DNA of 54,109 bases from Candidatus Omnitrophota bacterium (GTDB lineage Bacteria > Omnitrophota > Gorgyraeia > Zapsychrales > Fredricksoniimonadaceae). The notes under the pieces are model-generated. The model saw nothing but the letters and a program-made list of their open reading frames with translations. It made no database searches and was not told where the DNA came from. The stretch covers positions 1 to 54,109 of the forward strand of contig CAIUQE010000005.1 in NCBI GenBank assembly GCA_903901225.1. Direction: 5' to 3'. Below, piece by piece: positions 44,937-53,116 of this stretch. The position numbers were made by a program, and so were the translations under genes. Each line of letters begins with the position of its first letter. The first letter of the stretch is position 1.

Positions 44937-46039
44937 ATTTCCTGCCAATTACCCAATTTCACCGTGAAGGGCGAATTGGGGTCGCTGAACGCCCCCAAAG
45001 ACTCGTCGTAATGGACGACATTATCATTGGAAAGCGTGATGGTCTTGCCGACCATGGCCCCGAAAACAGTCGTGTTGTTGCTCATGGTCACATCCGTCAA
45101 TGGCGCATAGATCACGCCGTAGAACGTGCCGTTATTATTGATCGACACCCCGTTCGCTCCGGTGTAAGTGCTGTAAATCACAAATTTATCCGGTGCTTTC
45201 GCGAGATTGTTCAGCGCCACATTATTGCTGAACGACACAACCCCGTCCGCGTAAATGGTCAGGCTCGCTCCGGCATTGACCGTCACGGCGGCATTGTTGC
45301 CTCCTGAGAATGACGGATTTCCCGTGATGTACATAAGCACATCCCCGCTGATGACCAGCCCCACATTGTTGGCAAAGTTCACTTTCGAATACCTGTAATT
45401 TCCCGCCGGCAATGTCAGGGTATTGTTATTCGTCAGCGTCAGCGCCACGCCTGCCGGCAGCGCGGTCAACACTGCCGGGACTACCACCGGCGCCAGGGCG
45501 GCCCCCGCGTTCGTCGTCTGGGTGCCGTGCACCGTGACATTATTGCCGATCGCGATGGTCGCGCCATTGGTCCCAATATCGCCGTTATTGCCGACATTGC
45601 TCCCGCCATAATTCCCTTTGGTGGAATCATAGCTGTCAACGAACACATTGTTGGACAGCGTTATGGTCCCGTTGGAGAATGCCAGGAACTTAAATGGCGA
45701 TGTGACAAGGCAATCAGCCCGCAAATTTCTTGAAAAACCGTTCACTGCGCCCGTTGCTGTCAGGGTGACAACACCGCTGTTTGTTGTCACGGCCACAGCG
45801 TAGGAGCCCGGACCAAAACTTGTTGCCGCCAGGCCCGTGCCCGTGGAACACGCGCCCAGCGCATAGGCTTTTTGCAAACCCGCGTCGCCAACCCAGAACG
45901 CCTGGTTTGAGCTTGTTTCCCTGATATGCGACTGCCCCTGCGTGTCCGCGAGCTGGATGGCGCTCAACCCGAACAAAGCGCAAAATGCCATGAGCCCCAC
46001 AGCCAGCGGCAGGACCAGTCCTTTTTTGCCAGTATTCAT
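44933..46039 (-). CDS. PilX-like minor pilus protein with beta-repeat domain
   Basis: 368 residues. The N-terminal anchor is GLVLPLAVGLMAFCALFGLSAIQLADTQGQSHIRE, like PilX-type minor pilins, without a standard class III cleavage site. Residues about 120-350 are rich in Asn and beta repeats (LSNNVFVDSYD, GNNVTVHGT, MSNNTTVFGAMVG), probably a right-handed beta fold displayed at the tip. The start overlaps the PilW-like stop. Confidence 0.75.
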   Translation of the reverse strand: MNTGKKGLVLPLAVGLMAFCALFGLSAIQLADTQGQSHIRETSSNQAFWVGDAGLQKAYALGACSTGTGLAATSFGPGSYAVAVTTNSGVVTLTATGAVNGFSRNLRADCLVTSPFKFLAFSNGTITLSNNVFVDSYDSTKGNYGGSNVGNNGDIGTNGATIAIGNNVTVHGTQTTNAGAALAPVVVPAVLTALPAGVALTLTNNNTLTLPAGNYRYSKVNFANNVGLVISGDVLMYITGNPSFSGGNNAAVTVNAGASLTIYADGVVSFSNNVALNNLAKAPDKFVIYSTYTGANGVSINNNGTFYGVIYAPLTDVTMSNNTTVFGAMVGKTITLSNDNVVHYDESLGAFSDPNSPFTVKLGNWQEI

Positions 46040-46488
46040 GGCGCGTTCCTCCGTGTGGCCACGACAGATGCCGTGCGCGTCACGCCGGCCTGCGTGTAAG
46101 CCAATCCCACCGTGACAAGCCGGTCACCGGACACGGTGAACACCAGCGCCGAGATGCCGGACAATACCCGCAGCGTCCTGGCGGGGACAACCGCCGTGTT
46201 CTCGTAAAAGAGGCCGGAGCTGGACGGCTGGTAATAAAGCCTGTGCGCCGTGTCCAGTGTCAACTGGGTGCCCCCGCTTTGCACACCCGGAGTTGTCATC
46301 GCCCCCCGGACACCCGTACGGATCGTATCCACGACAAACTGTCTGTCGCTGTCGACCAGCGCCAGCGCGCGCAGGTCCCTGTAAGCCTTGGCCGCGATCG
46401 TGCCCATGGCCGCCAGCATCAGGACAACGATCGCCCCGACCACAAGCCCGACACAAAGTTCCGCTAAAGAAAATCCGTCATGTCGCAT
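46036..46488 (-). CDS. PilW-like minor pilin
   Basis: 150 residues from ATG 46486-46488. The class III prepilin signal is MRHDG before FSLAELCVGLVVGAIVVLMLAAM, with Glu at +5. A globular domain of PilW type follows. The upstream open frame to 46812 is readthrough inside the PilV-like gene. It starts four bases after that gene's stop. Confidence 0.82.
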   Translation of the reverse strand: MRHDGFSLAELCVGLVVGAIVVLMLAAMGTIAAKAYRDLRALALVDSDRQFVVDTIRTGVRGAMTTPGVQSGGTQLTLDTAHRLYYQPSSSGLFYENTAVVPARTLRVLSGISALVFTVSGDRLVTVGLAYTQAGVTRTASVVATRRNAP

Positions 46489-46492
46489 GGCA

Positions 46493-46963
46493 TCAGGGCC
46501 CCGCAATGGTTTCCATGACCACGTAAGACCGGCTGCTGCCGTTGCACGCCGCCGCGTCGCACGCGCCACCCGGCTCACACCAGCAAATGTATACCGCCAC
46601 ATCCTTGCCCGTGCCATCAGCCGTGACCGTGACTGTCCGGCGCGTGGCGATCCCCTGGAGCGTGTCCCCGGTAGCGGCATTCGTCTCCAAAGGACAAGCG
46701 CCACCCGACGCCGTTGGCAGACCGCCGGCGCGCGCGCTCGCGCAGCGTTCCATCCTGTCTTCCGCCAGCGATGTCGCCAGGCGCGCATGCAGCCGCCGGG
46801 CGTACAGATCATTCGCGTAAAAATAGAAGGCGAGCCCGCCCGCGAGCGTGATCGCGAGGATCAGAATGGCGAACATGGCTTCAACAATCGAGAAGCCGCG
46901 CGCGCCTTTCACCGCGATAACGTCGCGGGCCGGAACCTCACCATTGCGTGTATGTTGACCCAT
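46493..46963 (-). CDS. PilV-like minor pilin
   Basis: The prepilin signal is KGARG before FSIVEAMFAILILAITLAGGLAFYF, with Glu at +5. The mature part is about 135 residues with a Cys-rich end (ICWCEPGGACDAAACNG) that may be disulfide-bonded. The start is uncertain: ATG at 46963 gives a 22-residue leader and overlaps the pilin stop, whereas GTG at 46912 gives a short six-residue leader. Confidence 0.78.
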   Translation of the reverse strand: MGQHTRNGEVPARDVIAVKGARGFSIVEAMFAILILAITLAGGLAFYFYANDLYARRLHARLATSLAEDRMERCASARAGGLPTASGGACPLETNAATGDTLQGIATRRTVTVTADGTGKDVAVYICWCEPGGACDAAACNGSSRSYVVMETIAGP

Positions 46964-47489
46964 TATCCAGTGAATAGACAACAACACCGCTGTTGTCCAT
47001 CTTTACGATGACCTGTTTCCCCGCGGTCTGAACCTCGGCAGCGCTGCGCGCCTTGCCGTCATTCGCGGCTGTTGAAGCTTCACTATTGGCCGCATTGGCC
47101 GTGATCACGAAATCCACCGGCGTTGTGACCGTCACGCCAGCACTTGTGAACGCCGCGTCGGCGCCCGCGGCAGCGGCAACCGTGTACGCCTTGGGTGAAA
47201 AGTACTTCGCGTTGCGCAGGTCAACACCCAAAGACGTGTTCGCACCGGCGCTGCCCTGGAAATAAATGCTCCCATCGGTAATGGGCAGGACAAAACCGCC
47301 ACCATGCTGCATCGCATAAATGCGCTCGGCCGAACGGATCGACCCGATACCCGCCACGGCTTCCGATGCCTTGGCCTTGTCCGCGCTGGACAGGAACATC
47401 GGCGCGGCGATCGCGGCCAGGATCCCGATGATCAGCAGGACCACCAGCAACTCGATCATGGAAAAACCTTTTTGCAGGAACTTTTTCAT
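46938..47489 (-). CDS. pilA: Major type IV pilin
   Basis: 183 residues. Leader MKKFLQKG, then FSMIELLVVLLIIGILAAIAAPMF with Glu at +5, the classic class IVa helix. The globular part is Ala/Thr-rich and ends VYSLDNGSTYTQW. It polymerises at the inner membrane after cleavage by a prepilin peptidase, which is not encoded in this window. Strong AAAGGAG start. Confidence 0.93.
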   Translation of the reverse strand: MKKFLQKGFSMIELLVVLLIIGILAAIAAPMFLSSADKAKASEAVAGIGSIRSAERIYAMQHGGGFVLPITDGSIYFQGSAGANTSLGVDLRNAKYFSPKAYTVAAAAGADAAFTSAGVTVTTPVDFVITANAANSEASTAANDGKARSAAEVQTAGKQVIVKMDNSGVVVYSLDNGSTYTQW

Positions 47490-47545
47490 ACGGCTCTCCT
47501 TTTTTATTGTGCCCTTAAAGAATATCGCTCTCGCTTACAACGTTG

Positions 47546-48763
47546 TTACCGGACGGCGCCGGACAACGAGAATATCGGCAGGTACAAGGCGATCGCGACC
47601 ACCGCGACCACGCTGCCGATCAGAATGATGCACACAGGCTCCAGGAGCGAATTGAGCTCGCTGATGAACGCCTCCACTTCCCGGTCATAATAATCCGCCA
47701 TGCGCCGGAACATTTCGTCGAGCTTCCCGGCTTTTTCTCCGACCGCCACCATCTTGATCAGGATCCGCGGAAAATCCCGGTGCGGGCGCATCGCCTCACC
47801 CAGGGATGCCCCGTTCGAGACGCTGTGCCCGACCTCGCCCATGATCTGCTTGAGGAACAGGTTCACCGTGACCTCGGACGCCAGCGACAATGCCTTGATG
47901 ATGCCCACCCCTCCGGCCAGCAGCATGGCCGATGTGCGGCAAAACCGCGCCAGCATGGCCTTGTGGATGACCTTGCCGACGACCGGGAGTTTCAATAAAT
48001 AGTAGTCCACGATGAACCTGACTTTGAATAGCTTCAACAGGCGCCAGGACAGCGCTCCCAGCAATATCCCGGCGACCAGCGTTCCCGCGAAATTCCTCAG
48101 GAAAAACTCGCTCACGCCCACCACGATCCGCGTCAGAACGGGCAGTTTGACACCGGCTCCCTCAAAGATCGTCTTGAACTTCGGGATCAGGATCAGGACA
48201 ATGCACGCGACGATCACCCCGATAAAACTCAACAGGAATATCGGGTAACGGATCGCGCTGATCAGCTTCTGACGCATGCCTTCGTAATCCTCCATGAACG
48301 TCGCGAGGCTCGCCATGGTGCTGCTGAGGCTCCCTATCTCCTCACCCGAACGGACCACGGCCACGTAGTACGGTGAAAAAACGGATGGATGCCGGGCCAG
48401 CGCCGCGGACAATGTCTCGCCGGAACGTATATGGAAAAGGACGGCACGTAAAATACCGGCAAAATACTCGTTCTCAAGGTCGGTGCTGATCGTGTCGAGC
48501 GCTTCTGTCAGCAGGACCCCCGCCTCCAGGATCGTCCCCAGCTGACGCGTGAACACCGCCTTCTCGGCTGAGCTTACGCTCCTCGGCGTAAAAACAGCCG
48601 CGACAAGCCCCCCGGATCTTTTTTCGATCCTGACCGGCGTGGCTTCAACCGAGGTCGCCCCCGTGCTTTTGAGGCTACTGGCCAGGGAATCCGCGCTGTC
48701 CGCGGTCCTGACTCCCGTGATGGCCCGGCCATTCATGTCGAAGGCTTTATATTCGAATTCCAT
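47546..48763 (-). CDS. pilC: Pilus inner-membrane platform protein PilC/MshG
   Basis: 405 residues. An N-terminal FEYKAFDMNGRAITGVRTADS segment, then two repeated GspF domains, each with FTRQLGTILEAGVLLTEAL- or FCRTSAMLLAGGVGIIKAL-type helices, and three membrane segments (near 175, 225 and 385). It anchors the ATPase and drives pilin insertion. Two bases after the pilB stop. Confidence 0.93.
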   Translation of the reverse strand: MEFEYKAFDMNGRAITGVRTADSADSLASSLKSTGATSVEATPVRIEKRSGGLVAAVFTPRSVSSAEKAVFTRQLGTILEAGVLLTEALDTISTDLENEYFAGILRAVLFHIRSGETLSAALARHPSVFSPYYVAVVRSGEEIGSLSSTMASLATFMEDYEGMRQKLISAIRYPIFLLSFIGVIVACIVLILIPKFKTIFEGAGVKLPVLTRIVVGVSEFFLRNFAGTLVAGILLGALSWRLLKLFKVRFIVDYYLLKLPVVGKVIHKAMLARFCRTSAMLLAGGVGIIKALSLASEVTVNLFLKQIMGEVGHSVSNGASLGEAMRPHRDFPRILIKMVAVGEKAGKLDEMFRRMADYYDREVEAFISELNSLLEPVCIILIGSVVAVVAIALYLPIFSLSGAVR

Positions 48764-48765
48764 GG

Positions 48766-50448
48766 CTAAACTTCCTCAAATTCCCGCGTGACCCGCAGGA
48801 CATCATCGATGGTCGTGATCCCCTGCCTCATCTTGTCAATGCCCCGCTCGGAAAGCGTGCGCATCCCCTGGGCAACACCCTTGCGGGCGATCTCGTCGCT
48901 CGACGCGCGGGTGTTGATCAGGTTACGGACATCATCCGTGATCGCCAGCATCTCGAATATCGCCACGCGCCCCTTATAGCCTCTGTTCATGCACTTGGGA
49001 CAACCCTTGCCCTGATAAAAGACGATCTTCTCCTGCCCGAGGCCGAGGCGCTCGCGCAGGGTTACCGGCACAACCTGCTCCTGACGGCAGGCCAGGCAGA
49101 TGCAGCGCACCAGCCGCTGCGCCAGGACGCCAACGAGCGAAGACGAGAGCAGGAATGGCTCTACTCCCATATTTATCAACCGCACCGGAGCGCCGGCGGC
49201 ATCATTGGTATGAAGCGTCGCGAAAACCAGGTGCCCGGTGAGCGCCGCGTGGATCGCGATCTCCGCGGTCTCCTTGTCACGGATCTCACCGACCATGATG
49301 ATGTCCGGGTCCTGGCGGAGGATCGAGCGCAGGCCCCGGGCAAAATCAAAATCTATCGCGGGATTGACCTGCGTCTGCTGCAGGAATTCAAGGCGGTACT
49401 CGACCGGGTCCTCCAGGGTTACGATATTTCTTTCGGAAGAATGGATCTCGTTGAGCGTGGTGTACAACGTCGTCGTCTTGCCGCTGCCCGTAGGCCCCGT
49501 GACCAGGATGATCCCGTAAGGACGGCGGATGCTCCTGCGGTATTTCTCAAGATCGTCAGGCTCAAACCCCAGTTTCTCGAGGCCCGCCAGGGGGCTTGAG
49601 GTGTTGAGCAGGCGCATGACAATGCTTTCACCGTATATCGTCGGAAAGGATGACACGCGCACATCGATCTCCTGATTGCCGACCAGCATCTTGAAACGCC
49701 CGTCCTGCGGCAGGCGGCGTTCGGCAATGTCCAGTCCCGACAGGATCTTGACGCGCGTCACGATGGCGGGGAGCATGCTTTTGGGCGGTGCCGGGCAATC
49801 GGAAAGGATCGAGTCAATGCGCAGGCGCAGTTCCACGCGCTCCTGCTTGGGCTGGATATGGATGTCGCTGGCGTCATTATTGAAGGCCTGCACGACCAGG
49901 TCATGCACGTATTTGACAACGGGCGGGTCGCTCGCCTCCAGGTGCAGGCTGTCAACCGTCTCCACCTGCCACTGCGGCGCGTCCTGCCCAACGAAGTTCT
50001 CGACATGCTCCTGCAGCCGCCCGCCCTTGACGTAACATTCCTCGATGGCCCCCATGATATCGCCCTCGAAGGCGACCACCCGCCTGATCTTGAGCCCCGT
50101 CTTCAAATGAACGGCATCTTCCGCCACGATATCCGAGGGGTCCGACATGGCCAGCGTCAGCGCGTCCCCGGCCAGCGATACCGGGAACACCGTGAAGCGC
50201 CGCGCCAGCTCTTCAGGCACAAGCGCGATGACCTCAGGCGGGATCTGCCGGTACACGTCCTTGATATTCAAAAACGGCAACTGGAAGAACCGCGCCGCGA
50301 AGGGGGTCATCTGCCAGGAACGCACAAAGCCCATCTTGACAACAATATCCCCCAGGCGCTCATTGCTCTTATGCTGTTGTTCGAGCGCTTTTTCAAGCTG
50401 TTCCGGCTTGATCAGGCCTTCCGCGATAAGGGCTTCACCGATCTTCAT
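48766..50448 (-). CDS. pilB: Pilus assembly ATPase PilB/MshE
   Basis: 560 residues. An MshEN-type N-terminus (GEALIAEGLIKPEQLEKALEQ, then RLGDIVVKMGFV) that in MshE binds c-di-GMP. Walker A is TGPTGSGKTTTLYTTL near 320, Walker B region IIMVGEIRDKETAEIA, then HLVFATLHTND. The zinc cysteines are CICLAC and CPKC. It powers pilus extension. No PilT retraction ATPase is present in the window. The start overlaps the receiver stop (ATGA). Confidence 0.94.
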   Translation of the reverse strand: MKIGEALIAEGLIKPEQLEKALEQQHKSNERLGDIVVKMGFVRSWQMTPFAARFFQLPFLNIKDVYRQIPPEVIALVPEELARRFTVFPVSLAGDALTLAMSDPSDIVAEDAVHLKTGLKIRRVVAFEGDIMGAIEECYVKGGRLQEHVENFVGQDAPQWQVETVDSLHLEASDPPVVKYVHDLVVQAFNNDASDIHIQPKQERVELRLRIDSILSDCPAPPKSMLPAIVTRVKILSGLDIAERRLPQDGRFKMLVGNQEIDVRVSSFPTIYGESIVMRLLNTSSPLAGLEKLGFEPDDLEKYRRSIRRPYGIILVTGPTGSGKTTTLYTTLNEIHSSERNIVTLEDPVEYRLEFLQQTQVNPAIDFDFARGLRSILRQDPDIIMVGEIRDKETAEIAIHAALTGHLVFATLHTNDAAGAPVRLINMGVEPFLLSSSLVGVLAQRLVRCICLACRQEQVVPVTLRERLGLGQEKIVFYQGKGCPKCMNRGYKGRVAIFEMLAITDDVRNLINTRASSDEIARKGVAQGMRTLSERGIDKMRQGITTIDDVLRVTREFEEV

Positions 50449-50861
50449 ACCGCGTCCTTCTTTTTAGACAAAGCGTTCGCCGCGAACACTTCGTCAATAA
50501 GGCCGATAAGTTCACCCACCTTGAACGGCTTGTACAACAATCCCGCGGCCCCCGCTTTCAACGCCCGCTCCTGCTGCCCGTCTATCCTGTGCGCCGTCAT
50601 CATGATGATGTTGCGACGCGGGCCAAGCCGGCGCTGGATCTCCCAGCCATCCATGCCGGGCAACTGGATATCGAGGATCAGGCAGCCGTTGTCAATGGCT
50701 TCTCCCGACGCGAAGAACGCGTCCCCGGAAAGGAACGTGGCCACCTCGAACCCGTAAGTCCTCAACAGGCATTTAAGGGCGCGGCAAACCGATTCATCAT
50801 CGTCAACAATGAAGATCCTGCGCGCAACCATGCCCGCTTTTTCGTTCGTATTCTTTGCCAT
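50445..50861 (-). CDS. Single-domain response regulator heading pilus operon
   Basis: 138 residues. IVDDDESVCRALKCLL, acceptor Asp in GCLILDIQLPGMDGWEIQ and Lys in LLYKPFKVGELIGLI. FixJ-like receiver without an output domain. It is translationally coupled to pilB and may control the ATPase directly. An internal ATG at 50831 is a possible alternative start. Confidence 0.88.
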   Translation of the reverse strand: MAKNTNEKAGMVARRIFIVDDDESVCRALKCLLRTYGFEVATFLSGDAFFASGEAIDNGCLILDIQLPGMDGWEIQRRLGPRRNIIMMTAHRIDGQQERALKAGAAGLLYKPFKVGELIGLIDEVFAANALSKKKDAV

Positions 50862-50962
50862 GACGATACTTTAGGGAGAAATCAGGAAATGGACAATTGA
50901 ACCAAGGTATAATCCGGGAGACCTACAAGGAAGAAAAACGAGAGCGAAACAACTTTAAACGT

Positions 50963-51337
50963 TCACCGGGGCATGTGGATAAGGCAGTAATGGAAAAGTT
51001 TTACGTAAACATCCTCCGACGTCCGGTCTTCGGTCAGGAAGCGCACGCCGGTCTCAAAGATCCGGTTCTGGTAAACCGGCGCTGACCAGGCCACAACACC
51101 CTCAAGATAGCACGGCCCTTCATCCGGAAGATCGACCAGCATGGAAACGACCTTCCCGCGCTTGAAATGCAGCCCTCCCAGCAGGCGGCAACCCTGATGA
51201 TGGATATCCATCAGTTCGGTCCTGCGAAAAGGCGTAAAGACACTATCCTTGTCGCGCCATTTCACCTCGACCTCGGCAGGGATCCTCTGCCACTGACGCT
51301 GTTCACTGAAATCTGTTTGCTTCACCACTGTTTCCAT
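50963..51337 (-). CDS. PilZ-domain protein
   Basis: 124 residues. RQWQR near 14 fits the RxxxR half of the c-di-GMP site; DIHHQG near 46 sits where D/NxSxxG is expected, with His in the Ser place. A PilZ barrel follows (VVSMLVDLPDEGPCYLEGVVAW..ETGVRFL). It probably binds c-di-GMP and acts on the pilus encoded downstream. A possible -10 TATACT lies about 40 bp upstream of the start. Confidence 0.82.
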   Translation of the reverse strand: METVVKQTDFSEQRQWQRIPAEVEVKWRDKDSVFTPFRRTELMDIHHQGCRLLGGLHFKRGKVVSMLVDLPDEGPCYLEGVVAWSAPVYQNRIFETGVRFLTEDRTSEDVYVKLFHYCLIHMPR

Positions 51338-51460
51338 AGATCCTGCCTTTAAACGGTTTTATTTCTGTCCCATTTAAAGTATAGCATTAAAGTATTTTCT
51401 ATTTAACATCTGTCATATAAAAATCTCATGCCACGCTGGTAAGCAGATCACCTTTTCAAA

Positions 51461-53074
51461 CTAAAAGCCGATATAGACCGACACATGTCCCCGGAGATCC
51501 CCGACCTGCTTGCTCCCGCCGGCGTCCACTACCCGTGCCAGGTCGAAGCGCGTGTTGAAGTTTCTTCCGATATTCCAGCGCAGGCCCGCGCCGATACTGG
51601 CGATCGATATCTGCTGCCTGTCTTCCCCGGCCAACGGAACATTAGCAGCCATGCCGGCATCATAGAACACCAGGCCGCGCAGGCTTCCCTTGCCGGAGAC
51701 CAGCTTGCCCAGCAGATTTGGCGTATAGAGTTCAAGATTGGCAAAACAGCCGATATCCCGAACGATCTCACGCTCCAAGAACCCGCGGACAGCGGTCGCG
51801 CCGGCAATGCTGAATTGCTCGCCGGACACAAGGGCATCCGGGGTGTACTGGGCGTCAAAAGCAGCACGGAGTTGCCAATTATTCTCAAAGGCGTTGACCA
51901 TGCTCGCGCCAAAACGAAGGATCGTATAATTAGAAGTTGCCCCATCACCACCCGTCGGACTTGGACGCGCCGCGTTAAAATCGCTTTCGTCCCCGTCCGC
52001 AGCCACGGGAACGTTACGCGATAAAGCAGCATAAAGATCAGCGATCCTCCCGGGATTGGCCCAATTACCACTGTAGGCCACGCTGACGGGGGTCACGGTG
52101 ACATCCGCCGCGGCCGGCCCGCAACCGGCGGAACCAAAATCACCGAGCGAGCAGTCATTCGTGTACGCGCGATAATCCATCCCGTAAACAAGCCTGTGCG
52201 CGTACGTGCCGACGCGCGACAACAGCTGATTGTAGCGCGCACCGTAAACAGTGCCTTTGCCGGAGAAATTGAGCGGCCCCGCAACGGTCGACGTGGTACC
52301 GGCGCTGACATCCGAATAAGCGGCGATGAGATCCACGGAATCACCCCGCGCATATAGCGGCAGGCGATAGCTCCCGCTATAAAGCCCAACCTTGTTCTCG
52401 CGCCCCGGGGCGGTCACATAACTGAACGTGCCCACGTCGTCACGGTTGAACAGGTTGGCGTGCTGCACACCGGCCCCGATCCGAAAATCACCGGTCTGGG
52501 GATTGCCGGTATTATCCAGGGTCAAAAACCCTTTTAGTGGCCGCACGTCAATGACGTCAATGACAGCGTCCACAACGCCCTGTTTCTCACCGGGGCGCAG
52601 CACGACATCCACCTGCTTGGCGGGACTTTCATTGGCAAGCTGCGCGTTCGCAGATATGTCCCTGGCCCTTGGCATCTCTCCCTCCCTTAAGGCTGGAAAG
52701 CTGGCACGGATGTTCGCGCCATCAAAAAATTTGTTGCCCTGGATCGTGATCTTGCCAATCTTGGCTTCAACTACCTGCAGCGTAACGACGCCTCCATCAA
52801 GGTCCTGTTCCGGCGTGGTCACCCACACCACGCTATACCCTCTGACAAGATAGCGTTTCCTGAGCGCCTCGATCGCGTGCTGCACATCGGCATAAACGCG
52901 GTGTTTTCCGGTAAATGGCTTAAGAATTTCTTCGACCTCTTGAGGCCCGAGCAACGTATTACCTTCGACCATGAAATGATCAATATCAAAATATTCGGGC
53001 TTCGCATGCGCAGGAGAAAGCATCAAGGTCAGCAATACCCCCACAGCTACCATAGAGCGGACCATTAACAGCAT
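51461..53074 (-). CDS. Two-partner secretion outer-membrane transporter TpsB
   Basis: 537 residues from ATG 53072-53074 (AAGGGGC upstream). Signal peptide 1-24 (AHA before KPE). Two POTRA domains at about 25-190 (FDIDHFMVEGNTLLGPQEVEEIL and KIGKITIQGNKFF). Then a FhaC/ShlB 16-strand barrel with the conserved AVRGFLEREIVRD loop near 430 and C-terminal RGHVSVYIGF. It exports the neighbouring TpsA protein. It lies 42 bp after the exoprotein stop. Confidence 0.92.
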   Translation of the reverse strand: MLLMVRSMVAVGVLLTLMLSPAHAKPEYFDIDHFMVEGNTLLGPQEVEEILKPFTGKHRVYADVQHAIEALRKRYLVRGYSVVWVTTPEQDLDGGVVTLQVVEAKIGKITIQGNKFFDGANIRASFPALREGEMPRARDISANAQLANESPAKQVDVVLRPGEKQGVVDAVIDVIDVRPLKGFLTLDNTGNPQTGDFRIGAGVQHANLFNRDDVGTFSYVTAPGRENKVGLYSGSYRLPLYARGDSVDLIAAYSDVSAGTTSTVAGPLNFSGKGTVYGARYNQLLSRVGTYAHRLVYGMDYRAYTNDCSLGDFGSAGCGPAAADVTVTPVSVAYSGNWANPGRIADLYAALSRNVPVAADGDESDFNAARPSPTGGDGATSNYTILRFGASMVNAFENNWQLRAAFDAQYTPDALVSGEQFSIAGATAVRGFLEREIVRDIGCFANLELYTPNLLGKLVSGKGSLRGLVFYDAGMAANVPLAGEDRQQISIASIGAGLRWNIGRNFNTRFDLARVVDAGGSKQVGDLRGHVSVYIGF

Positions 53075-53116
53075 ATTGCCCCTTCCTCTGCAAATTAACA
53101 GATGTGGCACAAATAC

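Noticed and set aside
46489..46812. N-terminal extension of the PilW-like gene
   Set aside because: Arginine-rich readthrough inside the PilV-like gene; a prepilin leader must be short.
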